A stretch of DNA of 52,037 nt from Actinomycetota bacterium (GTDB taxonomy: Bacteria > Actinomycetota > Acidimicrobiia > Spongiisociales > UBA4744), in assembly GCA_013152275.1 (NCBI GenBank), contig JAADGS010000021.1, positions 6,161 through 58,197 on the forward strand, read 5' to 3'. Below the pieces are notes generated by a model that did no database searches, was not told where the DNA came from, and saw only the letters and a list, made by a program, of their open reading frames with translations. This document shows, one piece after another, positions 26,359 through 34,031 of the stretch. The position numbers and the translations under genes were made by a program. Within the stretch, counting starts at the first letter, position 1. Every line of letters starts with the position of its first letter.

Positions 26359-26364
26359 ACCTTA
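26359..26364 (-). promoter_or_regulatory. -10 element TAAGGT, leaderless fabI promoter
   Basis: TAAGGT, then GGGCTC, then the fabI ATG. Same layout as ffh, dtd and others in this window. Confidence 0.55.
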
Positions 26365-26437
26365 TTCGACATCTCGTCGCCTCACGGTACTTGGTGCCCG
26401 ACGCCATGGAGTTGGTTACCTCGCCGGCGATATGCCG

Positions 26438-26707
26438 TCACACCAGGTCGACGACCCTTCCACTGGAAATGTCTACGACGAATTCCCGGCCACTTCTCGA
26501 ATCTGCGATCCACGAGGCGAGCTGCTCGCCCTCGCGTCGAACGACCCACCATGCATACTCTTGACGCGTCTGATGGGAAGCACGGGCGGCACGGGCGGCA
26601 AGAACCGCTTCGGCTCCGGTGAGAAACGACCCGATAGCCCTCTCGACGACCAAGCCCGTCGGCAGACCCGCGACCTCCTCTTCAATGTACTCGATGGCCT
26701 CGAACAC
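26438..26707 (-). CDS. Small conserved-looking protein, tandem paralogue 2
   Basis: 89 residues; I do not recognise the family. It aligns without a gap over its full length with the neighbour at 26825-27094 (53 of 89 identical by my count). The N-terminal half is acidic and helical (EAIEYIEEEVAGLPTG, then an Ala/Arg-rich helix); the C-terminal half holds the most conserved block, EYAWWVVRREGE and WIADSRSGREFVVDI. No signal peptide or membrane span. GTG start at 26707 follows CAGGAGA at 26713-26719. Probably soluble; the Trp pair and the R-S-G-R-E-F motif suggest a small beta-rich fold. Confidence 0.8.
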   Translation of the reverse strand: MFEAIEYIEEEVAGLPTGLVVERAIGSFLTGAEAVLAARAARASHQTRQEYAWWVVRREGEQLASWIADSRSGREFVVDISSGRVVDLV

Positions 26708-26824
26708 GGCAGTCTCCTGACCGCCCCTACTCCGTACCGCGTCGGCACGCTACAGCACGATGGCAACGATTCCGTGGATTTCGCCGCCCGCCGGGCACGA
26801 TCTCATGCCGCCGGACGGCTGCAC

Positions 26825-27094
26825 TCAGGAGAGATCGACGATCTGCTCCTTCGAGAGGTCCATCACGAATTCACGACCGCTGCGGGAATCTGCGATCCAC
26901 AAAGCGACTCGCTCACCCTGGCGCCGAACGATCCACCACGCGTACTCATGACGATCCGCGTAGGCATCACGCGCCGCCCTGGCGGCGGCGATGGCTTCCT
27001 TCTCGGCAGCAAACGTCCCGAGGTGTGTTTCGAGCGATACGCCGGTCGGAAGCCCATCGACTTCTTCCTCTACGTATTGAACGGCTTCGTACAC
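26825..27094 (-). CDS. Small conserved-looking protein, tandem paralogue 1
   Basis: 89 residues, upstream copy of the pair. GTG at 27094 was chosen over a GTG/TTG 21 nt further out because it gives MYEAVQYVEEEVDGLPTG, aligned residue for residue with the paralogue, and has GAGGAGAGG just upstream. The conserved C-terminal block reads EYAWWIVRRQGE and WIADSRSGREFVMDL. Function unknown. The two genes are 117 nt apart, enough for separate promoters. The start faces the 1.37 kb repeat region. Confidence 0.82.
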   Translation of the reverse strand: MYEAVQYVEEEVDGLPTGVSLETHLGTFAAEKEAIAAARAARDAYADRHEYAWWIVRRQGERVALWIADSRSGREFVMDLSKEQIVDLS

Positions 27095-27310
27095 GACCCT
27101 CTCCTCAACCAACACTCACCCTCATCAGGGTACCGTATCTGAACCGGGATGGCTCAGCTTTCGGGCGGGTTCCGTCATGTTCGCCACGGTCTCGACATGA
27201 CTCATCGGATCCGCCTCCGCGAAGCGTACGGTCACTCCTCGTGCCCTTTCCCCGAAGCGACGGCGCAAGACACACGATGACGCCCATGTTTCCGGGATGT
27301 CCAAGCACAA

Positions 27311-27490
27311 GAAAACCCCGAGGGAGCTTCTGTCGAAACGTCCGCCCTCTCGGGGTTTCTGTCCCACTGGAACTCCGTTCCCCGAAAGAAACGGTCTCCC
27401 GATGGGAGCCCCAAGATGATCTCTCGACCGCCTCGGGTGCGCTACGAAGTTACCTCCATTGCGCAACCCCATTATTACCGCCGTCGGCCA
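27311..27490. repeat. 180 bp structured repeat, copy 1
   Basis: Matches copy 2 at 27594-27773 at 176 of 180 positions. Four hairpins are visible. H1: 27313-27322 with 27349-27358 (AAACCCCGAG / CTCGGGGTTT). H2: 27369-27373 with 27377-27381. H3: 27396-27400 with 27404-27408. H4: 27435-27442 with 27461-27469, with one bulged base. Read on the minus strand, H1 ends in TTTTC like a terminator. Similarity to copy 2 continues at lower identity to about 27550. Confidence 0.88.
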
Positions 27491-27593
27491 TCATCTGCAA
27501 CCCAGAACCTTCTCCAGATTTCGCGACCACGAATCCGGATTTCGCGACCGGACCCAGGTACCAGGAACGGCCGCGCAGCGGGCCAGGACGCGA

Positions 27594-27773
27594 GAAAACC
27601 CCGAGGGAGCTTCTGTCGAAACGTCGGCCCTCTCGGGGTTTCTGTCCCACTGGAACTCCGTTCCCCGAAAGAAACGGTCTCCCGATGGGAGCCCCAAGAT
27701 GATCTCTCGACCTTCTCGGGTGCGCTACGAAGTTACCTCCATTGCGCGACCCCATTATTACCGCCGTCGGCCA
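27594..27773. repeat. 180 bp structured repeat, copy 2
   Basis: Second copy, offset 283 bp from the first. The four differences lie outside the paired arms of the hairpins described for copy 1 (H1 loop, the bases before H4, and the H4 bulge). Lower-level similarity continues to about 27833. Confidence 0.88.
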
Positions 27774-27781
27774 CCGAACGC

Positions 27782-27925
27782 AACCCCGAATCCTGCCCGA
27801 ATTTCGCGACCACGAACCCGAATTTCGCGACCACGACATCCACGACGCGAGAGAACCCCGAATCCTGCCCGAGCTTCGCGACCACGAACCCGGATTTCGC
27901 GACCATGACATCCACGACGCGAGAA
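27782..27925. repeat. 72 bp tandem duplication
   Basis: 27782-27853 and 27854-27925 match at 67 of 72 positions. Each unit begins AACCCCGAATCCTGCCCGA, contains one TTCGCGA pair and ends with CATCCACGACGCGAGA. Confidence 0.88.
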
Positions 27926-27970
27926 AACCCCGAAGGAGCCTCTGTCGAAACGTCAGCCCTCTCGGGGTTT
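27923..27970. repeat. Partial third copy of the repeat (H1 hairpin only)
   Basis: 48 bp matching the first 48 bp of copy 1 at 45 positions, then diverging. It keeps most of the H1 stem (one end pair lost). Confidence 0.8.
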
Positions 27971-28460
27971 CCCGTCCCGCCGAACCCGGTGTCGAAACAC
28001 CGGACCGCCGGGCCCGAAGCCGGAAACCAACTCCGGGTGCCGCAGTCTGCGGTGTCCCACGAACCCTGAGGCCCGTCGGACCACTCTCGCCTTGGCAGAA
28101 CCGAAGTCCAACCAAAGTCCGAGCGTCGCCCCACTCCGAGTCGAAACCCGAAGGAAGCCTCCCTCCGTCACCGGAAGGATCCGCTTCCCGATCTGACCGT
28201 GAAACCCGAAGGCTTCACGATACGCCTTCTCTCGAAGGACGGCCCCTCTCGGGGCACCGACCGGAAAGTCGGCGGATTCGCCGTCCGGTCGCCCGGCCGG
28301 CTCACCCTTACTGCATCGAACGTCTCCAACACAGCAACGGCAACTTACGGAAGCCTCCATCAACATGCAAGCGCGAGGCCTGTCTGGTTTTCGCGATCAC
28401 GAATCGAGTTTTCGCGACTCACGCCACGAAGTGTCACCCCCGGTCGCTATGGTCGCAACC

Positions 28461-29231
28461 ATGAGTCTCGAAACCCTCTCCCCAAGCAGGGCCGGCGATT
28501 TCAAAACGTGTCCCCAGCTGTTCAAGTTTCGCGCAATCGACCGGCTTCCGGAACCGACCACCATCTACCAGGCACGAGGCACGACGACCCACCTCGCCTT
28601 GGAACGCCTCTACGACCTCCCTGCACCCGAGCGCACCGCAGAGCGGCTCTATGAGCTGTTTCGGCAGGCGTGGACCGAGCTGCGCGGCCATGAGGAGTAC
28701 GCCGAACTGTTCGAGGACGGCGACGCCGAGCGCCGCTGGGGCATGGAGAGCATGGCCTTGCTCGGCAACTACTTCGCCCTCGAGGATCCGACCCGGATAT
28801 CACCACTGCACCGGGAACTCAAGATGCTCGAGCAGCTCGACGGCATGACCATTCGCGGCATCCTCGATCGAATCGACGAGACCGCCGACGGCGACCTCAT
28901 CATCCTCGACTACAAGACCGGGAAAGCCCCCCCTGAGCGCTACGCCATGGAAGCGTTCTTCGCACTGAAGATCTACGCGCTCCTCATCCGCAAGCGAACG
29001 GGCCGCACGCCGATCGAGGTTCGTCTCCTCTATCTGAACGGACCCACCATGTACCGGCTCGATATCGACGATCGGAAACTCGATGCAGCGGAGAGTGCGG
29101 TCCGTGCACTGTGGGAGCGCATCGACCAGGCGATCGCCGAAGAACGGTTCCCGCCGAAGCGGGGACCGTTGTGCGACTGGTGCTCATTCAAGAATCGGTG
29201 CCCGGCGTGGGTGCAGCCACCGGAAGCCTGA
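28461..29231 (+). CDS. RecB-like PD-(D/E)XK nuclease with Fe-S cluster motif
   Basis: 256 residues, a complete stand-alone nuclease domain. Active-site elements: THLALE, ILDRIDE and the D-x-K core LIILDYKTGK. Cys17 (TCPQLF) plus Cys238, Cys241 and Cys247 (CDWCSFKNRC) form the AddB/Cas4-type 4Fe-4S clasp. ATG at 28461 gives LSPSRAGDFKTCPQLFKFR, the usual start of this domain. It ends 6 nt from the convergent gdhA. Likely a DNA exonuclease in repair; closely similar nuclease domains end both AdnAB-like proteins downstream. No cas genes are nearby. Confidence 0.9.
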   Translation: MSLETLSPSRAGDFKTCPQLFKFRAIDRLPEPTTIYQARGTTTHLALERLYDLPAPERTAERLYELFRQAWTELRGHEEYAELFEDGDAERRWGMESMALLGNYFALEDPTRISPLHRELKMLEQLDGMTIRGILDRIDETADGDLIILDYKTGKAPPERYAMEAFFALKIYALLIRKRTGRTPIEVRLLYLNGPTMYRLDIDDRKLDAAESAVRALWERIDQAIAEERFPPKRGPLCDWCSFKNRCPAWVQPPEA

Positions 29232-29237
29232 GGCCGC

Positions 29238-30521
29238 CTACGGGTAGACGCCGCGAGCCAGTTTCGCCTCGGCCACCCTGTGTACACCTTTGATGAGTGC
29301 TGCGGTGCGCATGTCGACGTTCCGTTTGATGCTGACGGACAGCACCTCGTCGAACGCCCTGTTCATGATCTCGCGCAGCCGTGCCACCGTCTCGTTCTCG
29401 GTCCAGAAGTAGTTCTGCAAATCCTGAACCCACTCGAAATAGGAGACGGTGACCCCGCCGGCGTTGGCAAGGACGTCCGGAATGAGGAACACCCCTTTGT
29501 CCGCGAGGATCTCGTCGGCCTCCATGGTCGTCGGGCCGTTGGCTCCCTCGGCAACGATCCGTGCCTGAACCCTCTCGGCGTTGCCCTTGTGGATCACACC
29601 GGCGACTGCAGCAGGAATGAGGATCTCACATGGCAGTTCGACCAACTCCGCGTTGCCGATCGGATCTGCATCCGGATACCCGTCGAGAAACCCGTGTTCA
29701 TCGACCCAACGCGCAACCTTGCCGATTTCGAGCCCGTTCGGATCGTAAATCCCGCCGTGAATGTCCGAGACGGCGACGACCGCACATCCCAGCTCTGCGG
29801 CGGCGATCGCCGCGTAGCGTCCGACGTTGCCGAAGCCTTGGACGATCACCCGGGCGTTCGAGAGGTTCAGGCCGATGTGATTGGCCGCCGAGGGAAGCAG
29901 GCTGACGACGCCGCGGCCCGTCGCCTCTCTTCGGGCAACCGACCCGCCGAGCGACGGTGGCTTCCCGGTGACGACCGCAGGTTCCGTATGACCCACCTCC
30001 TGGCTGTACGTGTCCATGATCCAGGCCATCGTCTGCTCATTGGTCCCCATGTCCGGAGCGGGGATGTCCTTGTTGGGCCCGATGAAATTGATCACTTCGA
30101 CCGTGTACCGCCTGGTAACCCGCTGAAGCTCCGGAAAGCTCAGCTCCAACGGATTGACGCGAACGCCACCTTTGGCACCCCCGAACGGCAATCCGACGAT
30201 CGACGTCTTCCAGGTCATGAGCATGGCAAGGGCGGCAACCTCACCCAGGTTCACATCCGGCGCGTACCGGATCCCACCCTTCGTCGGTCCCATCGTCAAC
30301 ACATGCTGGACCCGGTACCCGAAGAGGGTCTCTACATCGGAGTACTTGTCCCTCCGGTAGGGAAATGTCACGACAAGCGACCGCTGCGGGTATCTGAGGC
30401 GTTGCCAGACGTTACGGTCCAAATCCATGATCTCCGCGACACGGTCGAACTGTGCGACCGCCTCGCGATACATCTGCGATTCCCACTCCCGCGCCTCGAC
30501 GCCCTTTGAAATGCTTTCCAT
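29238..30521 (-). CDS. gdhA: Glutamate dehydrogenase
   Basis: 427 residues, the length of hexameric NAD-type (RocG/GudB-like) enzymes. It interconverts glutamate and 2-oxoglutarate plus ammonia. Active-site region: GPTKGGIRY, TWKTSIVGLPFGGAKGGV (catalytic Lys) and GPNKDIPAPDMGTNEQ; NAD domain VIVQGFGNVGRYAA; C-terminal ANAGGVTVSYFEW. Start at ATG 30521 with AGGAGGCG (30523-30530) just upstream; the long in-frame extension beyond it is Arg/Cys-rich and not GDH-like. Coenzyme preference cannot be fixed by eye. Confidence 0.94.
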   Translation of the reverse strand: MESISKGVEAREWESQMYREAVAQFDRVAEIMDLDRNVWQRLRYPQRSLVVTFPYRRDKYSDVETLFGYRVQHVLTMGPTKGGIRYAPDVNLGEVAALAMLMTWKTSIVGLPFGGAKGGVRVNPLELSFPELQRVTRRYTVEVINFIGPNKDIPAPDMGTNEQTMAWIMDTYSQEVGHTEPAVVTGKPPSLGGSVARREATGRGVVSLLPSAANHIGLNLSNARVIVQGFGNVGRYAAIAAAELGCAVVAVSDIHGGIYDPNGLEIGKVARWVDEHGFLDGYPDADPIGNAELVELPCEILIPAAVAGVIHKGNAERVQARIVAEGANGPTTMEADEILADKGVFLIPDVLANAGGVTVSYFEWVQDLQNYFWTENETVARLREIMNRAFDEVLSVSIKRNVDMRTAALIKGVHRVAEAKLARGVYP

Positions 30522-30540
30522 ACGCCTCCTGGGATACCAC

Positions 30541-30546
30541 AATCTA
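30541..30546 (-). promoter_or_regulatory. -10 element TAGATT upstream of gdhA
   Basis: TAGATT on the minus strand, 19 nt before the gdhA ATG, in the 35 nt divergent gap to the DUF488 gene. Confidence 0.4.
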
Positions 30547-30556
30547 CACCGAACGC

Positions 30557-31000
30557 ATGCCTGCGAACCAACACCCCATCGTCTACACCATCGGTCACGG
30601 CACCAAGGACTTTCACGCCATCGCCGCCGTGCTGGACAACTATCGAATCGCGACGTTGATCGACGTTCGATCTCGCCCCTATTCGCGGCATGCTCCCGAT
30701 TTCCGCAGAGAGACACTGTCTCCTCTCGCTCGGACGGCCGGCTTCGGATACCGGTGGTTCGGTAACACGCTGGGAGGCCTCGACGAGACACCGCACCCCG
30801 CCTCGTTTCTGGCCTCCATCACCCAGGTGATCTCGCTCGCACGAACTGCCCCCGTCGCCCTCCTCTGCGCAGAGGGAGAACCCACCGGTTGTCACCGCTC
30901 GACCTTGCTCGCACCAAGGCTCGAAGACATGGGGGCGCGCGTGGTGCACATCCTGCCCGACGGGTCGGCAAGACCACACCAGCCGACGCTCGGGTTCTGA
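30557..31000 (+). CDS. DUF488 domain protein
   Basis: 147 residues of the DUF488 family: VYTIGHGTKDF, LIDVRSRPYSRHAPDF (with the conserved D-V-R), FGNTLGGLDETP and the cysteine pair region VALLCAEGEPTGCHR. The biochemical role of DUF488 is not established; the conserved Cys/His/Arg set suggests an enzyme. The ATG at 30557 is 35 nt from the divergent gdhA start, and the gene precedes the AdnAB-like pair by 58 nt. Confidence 0.9.
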   Translation: MPANQHPIVYTIGHGTKDFHAIAAVLDNYRIATLIDVRSRPYSRHAPDFRRETLSPLARTAGFGYRWFGNTLGGLDETPHPASFLASITQVISLARTAPVALLCAEGEPTGCHRSTLLAPRLEDMGARVVHILPDGSARPHQPTLGF

Positions 31001-31045
31001 GAGTCTCGGGCTCGGGCTTCTCAACGATGTGTCACACCCGACCCC

Positions 31046-31051
31046 TAGCCT
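31046..31051 (+). promoter_or_regulatory. -10 element TAGCCT, leaderless promoter of the helicase-nuclease pair
   Basis: TAGCCT ends 7 nt before the ATG at 31059, with no Shine-Dalgarno. This supports ATG 31059 over a GTG at 31029, which would lie upstream of the transcription start. Confidence 0.55.
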
Positions 31052-31058
31052 GTCGGGT

Positions 31059-34031
31059 ATGAATGAGCAGCGCATCGATCCCGCCGATTGGCCGGACGCG
31101 ATCCGTCGCGCGGAAGGGTCCCAGATCGTCGTAGGCGGACCCGGGACCGGCAAGACCGAGTTCCTCGTGCGGAGGGCTCACCACCTGCTCGAAGACGGTG
31201 TGCCGGCGGAGAACCTCCTGCTGTTGTCGTTCTCGCGACGGGGTGTGACAGACCTGAGAGAGCGACTGGAGTCACTCCTGGCACGTTCCGGCGTCGCGGT
31301 GCCCGTGTCCACGTTCCACTCGCTCGCTTCCCGTCTACTGGAGACATTCGCTCAGGACATCCTCGGCTGGACGAGCCGGCCGACGCTGCTGACCGGCCCG
31401 GAACAGGTCGCGTTGGTCCACGAACTCCTGGCGACCGAAGATCCGGCACGATGGCCGCTCCCGTTTCGTGCCCTCCTGACGACGGACGCCTTCGCACGCG
31501 AGGTCACCGACTTCGTGCTGCGCTGCAGCGAACAACTGATCGGCCCGGACCGTCTCGCTGCGATCGCCTCGGATCGCGCCGATTGGAAGGCCCTGCCCGC
31601 ATTCCTCGAACGGTACCGCGAACGGCTCCGCACGATCGGTCGAACCGACTACGGATCTCTGCTGGCCGACGCGGTAGGCATCCTGGAGGACCCGCACGCC
31701 AGAGATGCGGTCGCCGACCAGTACCGATTCGTTCTCGTCGACGAGTACCAGGACACGACTCCGGCACAGGTCGAACTGCTGCGGCGTCTGACCGCAATCG
31801 GCCGAAATCTGACGGTTGCAGCCGATCCGTACCAATCGATCTACAGCTTCAGAGGAGCCGACCTCCGCAATGTCGCCCTCTTTCCCGAACTCTTCGCCGG
31901 ACCAGGCGATCGGACCGCCCGGCGTCTGATCCTCACGACTTCGTTCCGAGTACCCAGACACATCCTGGCTGCGGCGGAACGTGTCACGGCCGGTGGATCA
32001 CTGCCCGGAGCCGCCGGACCGGTGAACCCTGCACCAGGAAGCGGCAGCGTCGAGGTATACGGCTTCACGCAGCAAAGCGAGGAGGCCGAATGGCTGGCCC
32101 GCGAGATCCAGCGCCTGCACCTCGAGGAGGGCTGCCCCTTTGGATCCATGGCGGTCTTCGTACGATCCAAGCGGCGATTCCTGCCCGAGCTGTCCCGCGC
32201 TCTCGAGCGAAGGGAGATCCCCCACGATCAACCCGACGCCCGCCTCGCCGACCACCCTACGGTTCGGGTGATCTTCGACTGCGTGATCGCCGCCACCACC
32301 GGCGGCATCGAACAGGACCGTGCGGTCCGTCGCCTCCTGCTGGGCCCACTCTTTCACATCCCCCTCGGTCGCCTCCATGAGCTCGAACGTTCGCGCGCCG
32401 AGACGGACGCTCCGTGGAGTGACACGATCCGGGCGGGCATCGAGGATGGGCATCTCCTCGCCGATCTCCTCGAGGACCCCGGCTGGGCGACGAGCATCCC
32501 TGCCGTCGACGGATTCTGGAATGTCTGGACATCGCTTCCGCAGATCGGCGAGATCGTCACCGATCCCCGGCGGAGGGAGGAACGTGCAGCATGGACGTCG
32601 CTCGGGCAGGTCCTCGGCCGCCTCGCCGAACGAGACCCGTCCACGACGCTGAACGACTACCGGCTGCTGGCGGATCGGGAGGATTTCGAGGCGACTCCTC
32701 TCCTGTCGTACCGAGCGCCCGAGGAAGACCGGCTGACGTTGACCACGCTGCACCAGTCGAAGGGCCTCCAATTCGATTTCGTCTTCGTGGCAGACGCCGT
32801 GGAGGGGACCTTCCCTGATCTTCGGTCCAGAGAGTCGCTCCTCGGATCGAGACACCTCACCCCCTCGATTCCCGATGACACCTCCGGTTATCTTCGATTC
32901 CGGCTCCAGGAGGAGATGCGCCTCGCCTACACGGCGATCAGTCGAGCACGCAAGCGAGTGGTGTGGACCTGCACCGCACGCGGGTTCGATGAAGGGCGAG
33001 GGATGCCCAGCCGCTTCCTCCCTGCCGTGGCAGGGGTCACCACGGTCCAAGCCGCGGTATCCCGGCCACCGGAGCGGACGCACCCGGTGACGCCCCTCGA
33101 AGCGGAGGCGTGGCTGCGACGGATCGCCGGTGACCCGGGAGAAGCTTCGGCCACACGCACCGCGGCGCTCTCGCTCCTCCTCGAAGGGCCCCGATGGGGT
33201 CTCCGGCCGTGGCACCGCTTCGCCGGGGTTTGCCCTCGCGGGTCCGATACGGGTCTCGTCGGTACCGACCTGGTCATGTCACCATCGAGAGCCGAGGCAT
33301 ACCATACGTGTCCTCGCAAGTTCGCGTTCGAGCGGCTCCTCCATGTCGGCGACGAGCCCGGCCCTCACGCCTCGCTGGGATCCGTCGTGCACGAGGCGCT
33401 CGAGAGAGCCGAAGAGTCGGCCATGGCTCGAGGGGACCGGCATGCCGACCTCGGCGAAGCCCTCGAACACCTCTCCACGTTGTGGAACCCTTCGGAATTC
33501 GGAGGGGAGCCTTGGGCCGCGGCCTGGTTCCGGCGAGCCGAACGGATTCTCACCCATCTCTACGAGCACTGGCCGGGAACAGGTCTGCCCATTGCTCTGG
33601 AGCGATGGGTCGAGCTCGATCTCGGAGGTGTCCCCTGGCGCGGCAAGGCCGACCGGATCGAGGTCACGGACGACGGCCTGGTCGTCGTGGACTACAAGAC
33701 GGGAACGACCCTGCCCTCGCTCCCCGATGCTGCCGTCTCCATCCAGCTCGGCTTCTACGCCATGGCGGTGGAGGCAGACCCCGAGTTGTCGCAACGGGGC
33801 CCTGTCGTCGGAGCAGAGATGTGGTATCCCGCCAAGAAGGACGCGAAGTCCGTCCCCATCCGCAAACTCGATCTGGGGCAGATGGATGCAATCATCGAAG
33901 CGATGAGAGATATCGTCGTCGGCATCCAAACCGAAGACTGGACACCTGTGACCGGTCGGGCATGTACGTACTGCCGCGTTCGGCTCGTCTGTCCGGAGTG
34001 GCCCGAGGGACGGGAAGCCTTTCGACCATGA
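31059..34031 (+). CDS. adnA: AdnA-like UvrD helicase / RecB nuclease subunit
   Basis: 990 residues. Superfamily 1 helicase: Walker A VVGGPGTGKTEF (24-35), FVLVDEYQDTTPAQVELLRRL (motif II, DEYQD), ADPYQSIYSFRGA, LTTLHQSKGLQFD and the RLAYTAISRARKRVVW motor end. The C-terminal RecB-like nuclease has Cys751, GSVVHEAL, KADRIE, VVDYKTGT and CTYCRVRLVC (Cys969, 972, 978), giving a Fe-S clasp. AdnAB is the actinobacterial end-resection machine, analogous to RecBCD/AddAB. It overlaps the next gene by 4 nt (ATGA). The assignment of subunit A rests on gene order and is tentative. Confidence 0.82.
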   Translation: MNEQRIDPADWPDAIRRAEGSQIVVGGPGTGKTEFLVRRAHHLLEDGVPAENLLLLSFSRRGVTDLRERLESLLARSGVAVPVSTFHSLASRLLETFAQDILGWTSRPTLLTGPEQVALVHELLATEDPARWPLPFRALLTTDAFAREVTDFVLRCSEQLIGPDRLAAIASDRADWKALPAFLERYRERLRTIGRTDYGSLLADAVGILEDPHARDAVADQYRFVLVDEYQDTTPAQVELLRRLTAIGRNLTVAADPYQSIYSFRGADLRNVALFPELFAGPGDRTARRLILTTSFRVPRHILAAAERVTAGGSLPGAAGPVNPAPGSGSVEVYGFTQQSEEAEWLAREIQRLHLEEGCPFGSMAVFVRSKRRFLPELSRALERREIPHDQPDARLADHPTVRVIFDCVIAATTGGIEQDRAVRRLLLGPLFHIPLGRLHELERSRAETDAPWSDTIRAGIEDGHLLADLLEDPGWATSIPAVDGFWNVWTSLPQIGEIVTDPRRREERAAWTSLGQVLGRLAERDPSTTLNDYRLLADREDFEATPLLSYRAPEEDRLTLTTLHQSKGLQFDFVFVADAVEGTFPDLRSRESLLGSRHLTPSIPDDTSGYLRFRLQEEMRLAYTAISRARKRVVWTCTARGFDEGRGMPSRFLPAVAGVTTVQAAVSRPPERTHPVTPLEAEAWLRRIAGDPGEASATRTAALSLLLEGPRWGLRPWHRFAGVCPRGSDTGLVGTDLVMSPSRAEAYHTCPRKFAFERLLHVGDEPGPHASLGSVVHEALERAEESAMARGDRHADLGEALEHLSTLWNPSEFGGEPWAAAWFRRAERILTHLYEHWPGTGLPIALERWVELDLGGVPWRGKADRIEVTDDGLVVVDYKTGTTLPSLPDAAVSIQLGFYAMAVEADPELSQRGPVVGAEMWYPAKKDAKSVPIRKLDLGQMDAIIEAMRDIVVGIQTEDWTPVTGRACTYCRVRLVCPEWPEGREAFRP

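Larger units (their letters stand above)
27520..28417. other. Four TTCGCGA pairs with fixed 21 bp spacing
   Basis: Pairs of TTCGCGA start at 27520/27541, 27803/27824, 27875/27896 and 28390/28411. The distance is exactly 21 bp each time, and the spacer keeps the pattern CACGAA(T/C)C. The last pair is in otherwise diverged sequence 44 nt before the nuclease gene. Spacing of two helical turns and a palindromic TCGCGA core suggest protein-binding sites; a repeated RNA element is the alternative. Confidence 0.65.
27095..28460. other. Repeat-rich, apparently non-coding divergent region
   Basis: 1366 nt between a minus-strand and a plus-strand gene. Long frames are open on both strands, but they run through the same repeats, match no family I know and have no consistent start signals. 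The content is direct repeats, hairpins and short spaced motifs, listed separately. A weaker echo of the repeat start (GAAACCCGAAGG) recurs at 28143 and 28201. 27095-27310 shows nothing recognisable beyond a TACCCT (27133-27138, minus strand reading) that could serve the paralogue gene. Confidence 0.7.

Noticed and set aside
27311-27970. CRISPR array
   Set aside because: Repeat units are 180 and 72 bp with no regular 25-40 bp repeat/spacer alternation, and no cas gene is near apart from a generic RecB-like nuclease.
27450-28115. Long minus-strand reading frame through the repeats (heptad VAKSGFV-type peptide)
   Set aside because: Its periodicity follows the 21 bp DNA spacing and 72 bp unit; frames on the other strand are equally open, and there is no known domain or start signal.
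27742-28464. Plus-strand reading frame leading into the nuclease gene
   Set aside because: Composed of repeat sequence in a different frame from the nuclease; no ribosome-binding site or domain.
28461-29231. Cas4
   Set aside because: The four-Cys nuclease clasp fits Cas4, but there is no cas1, cas2, interference gene or array; RecB-family repair nuclease is the safer call.
30522-30791. N-terminal extension of GdhA
   Set aside because: Arg/Cys-rich with no GDH similarity; ATG 30521 has an excellent ribosome-binding site.
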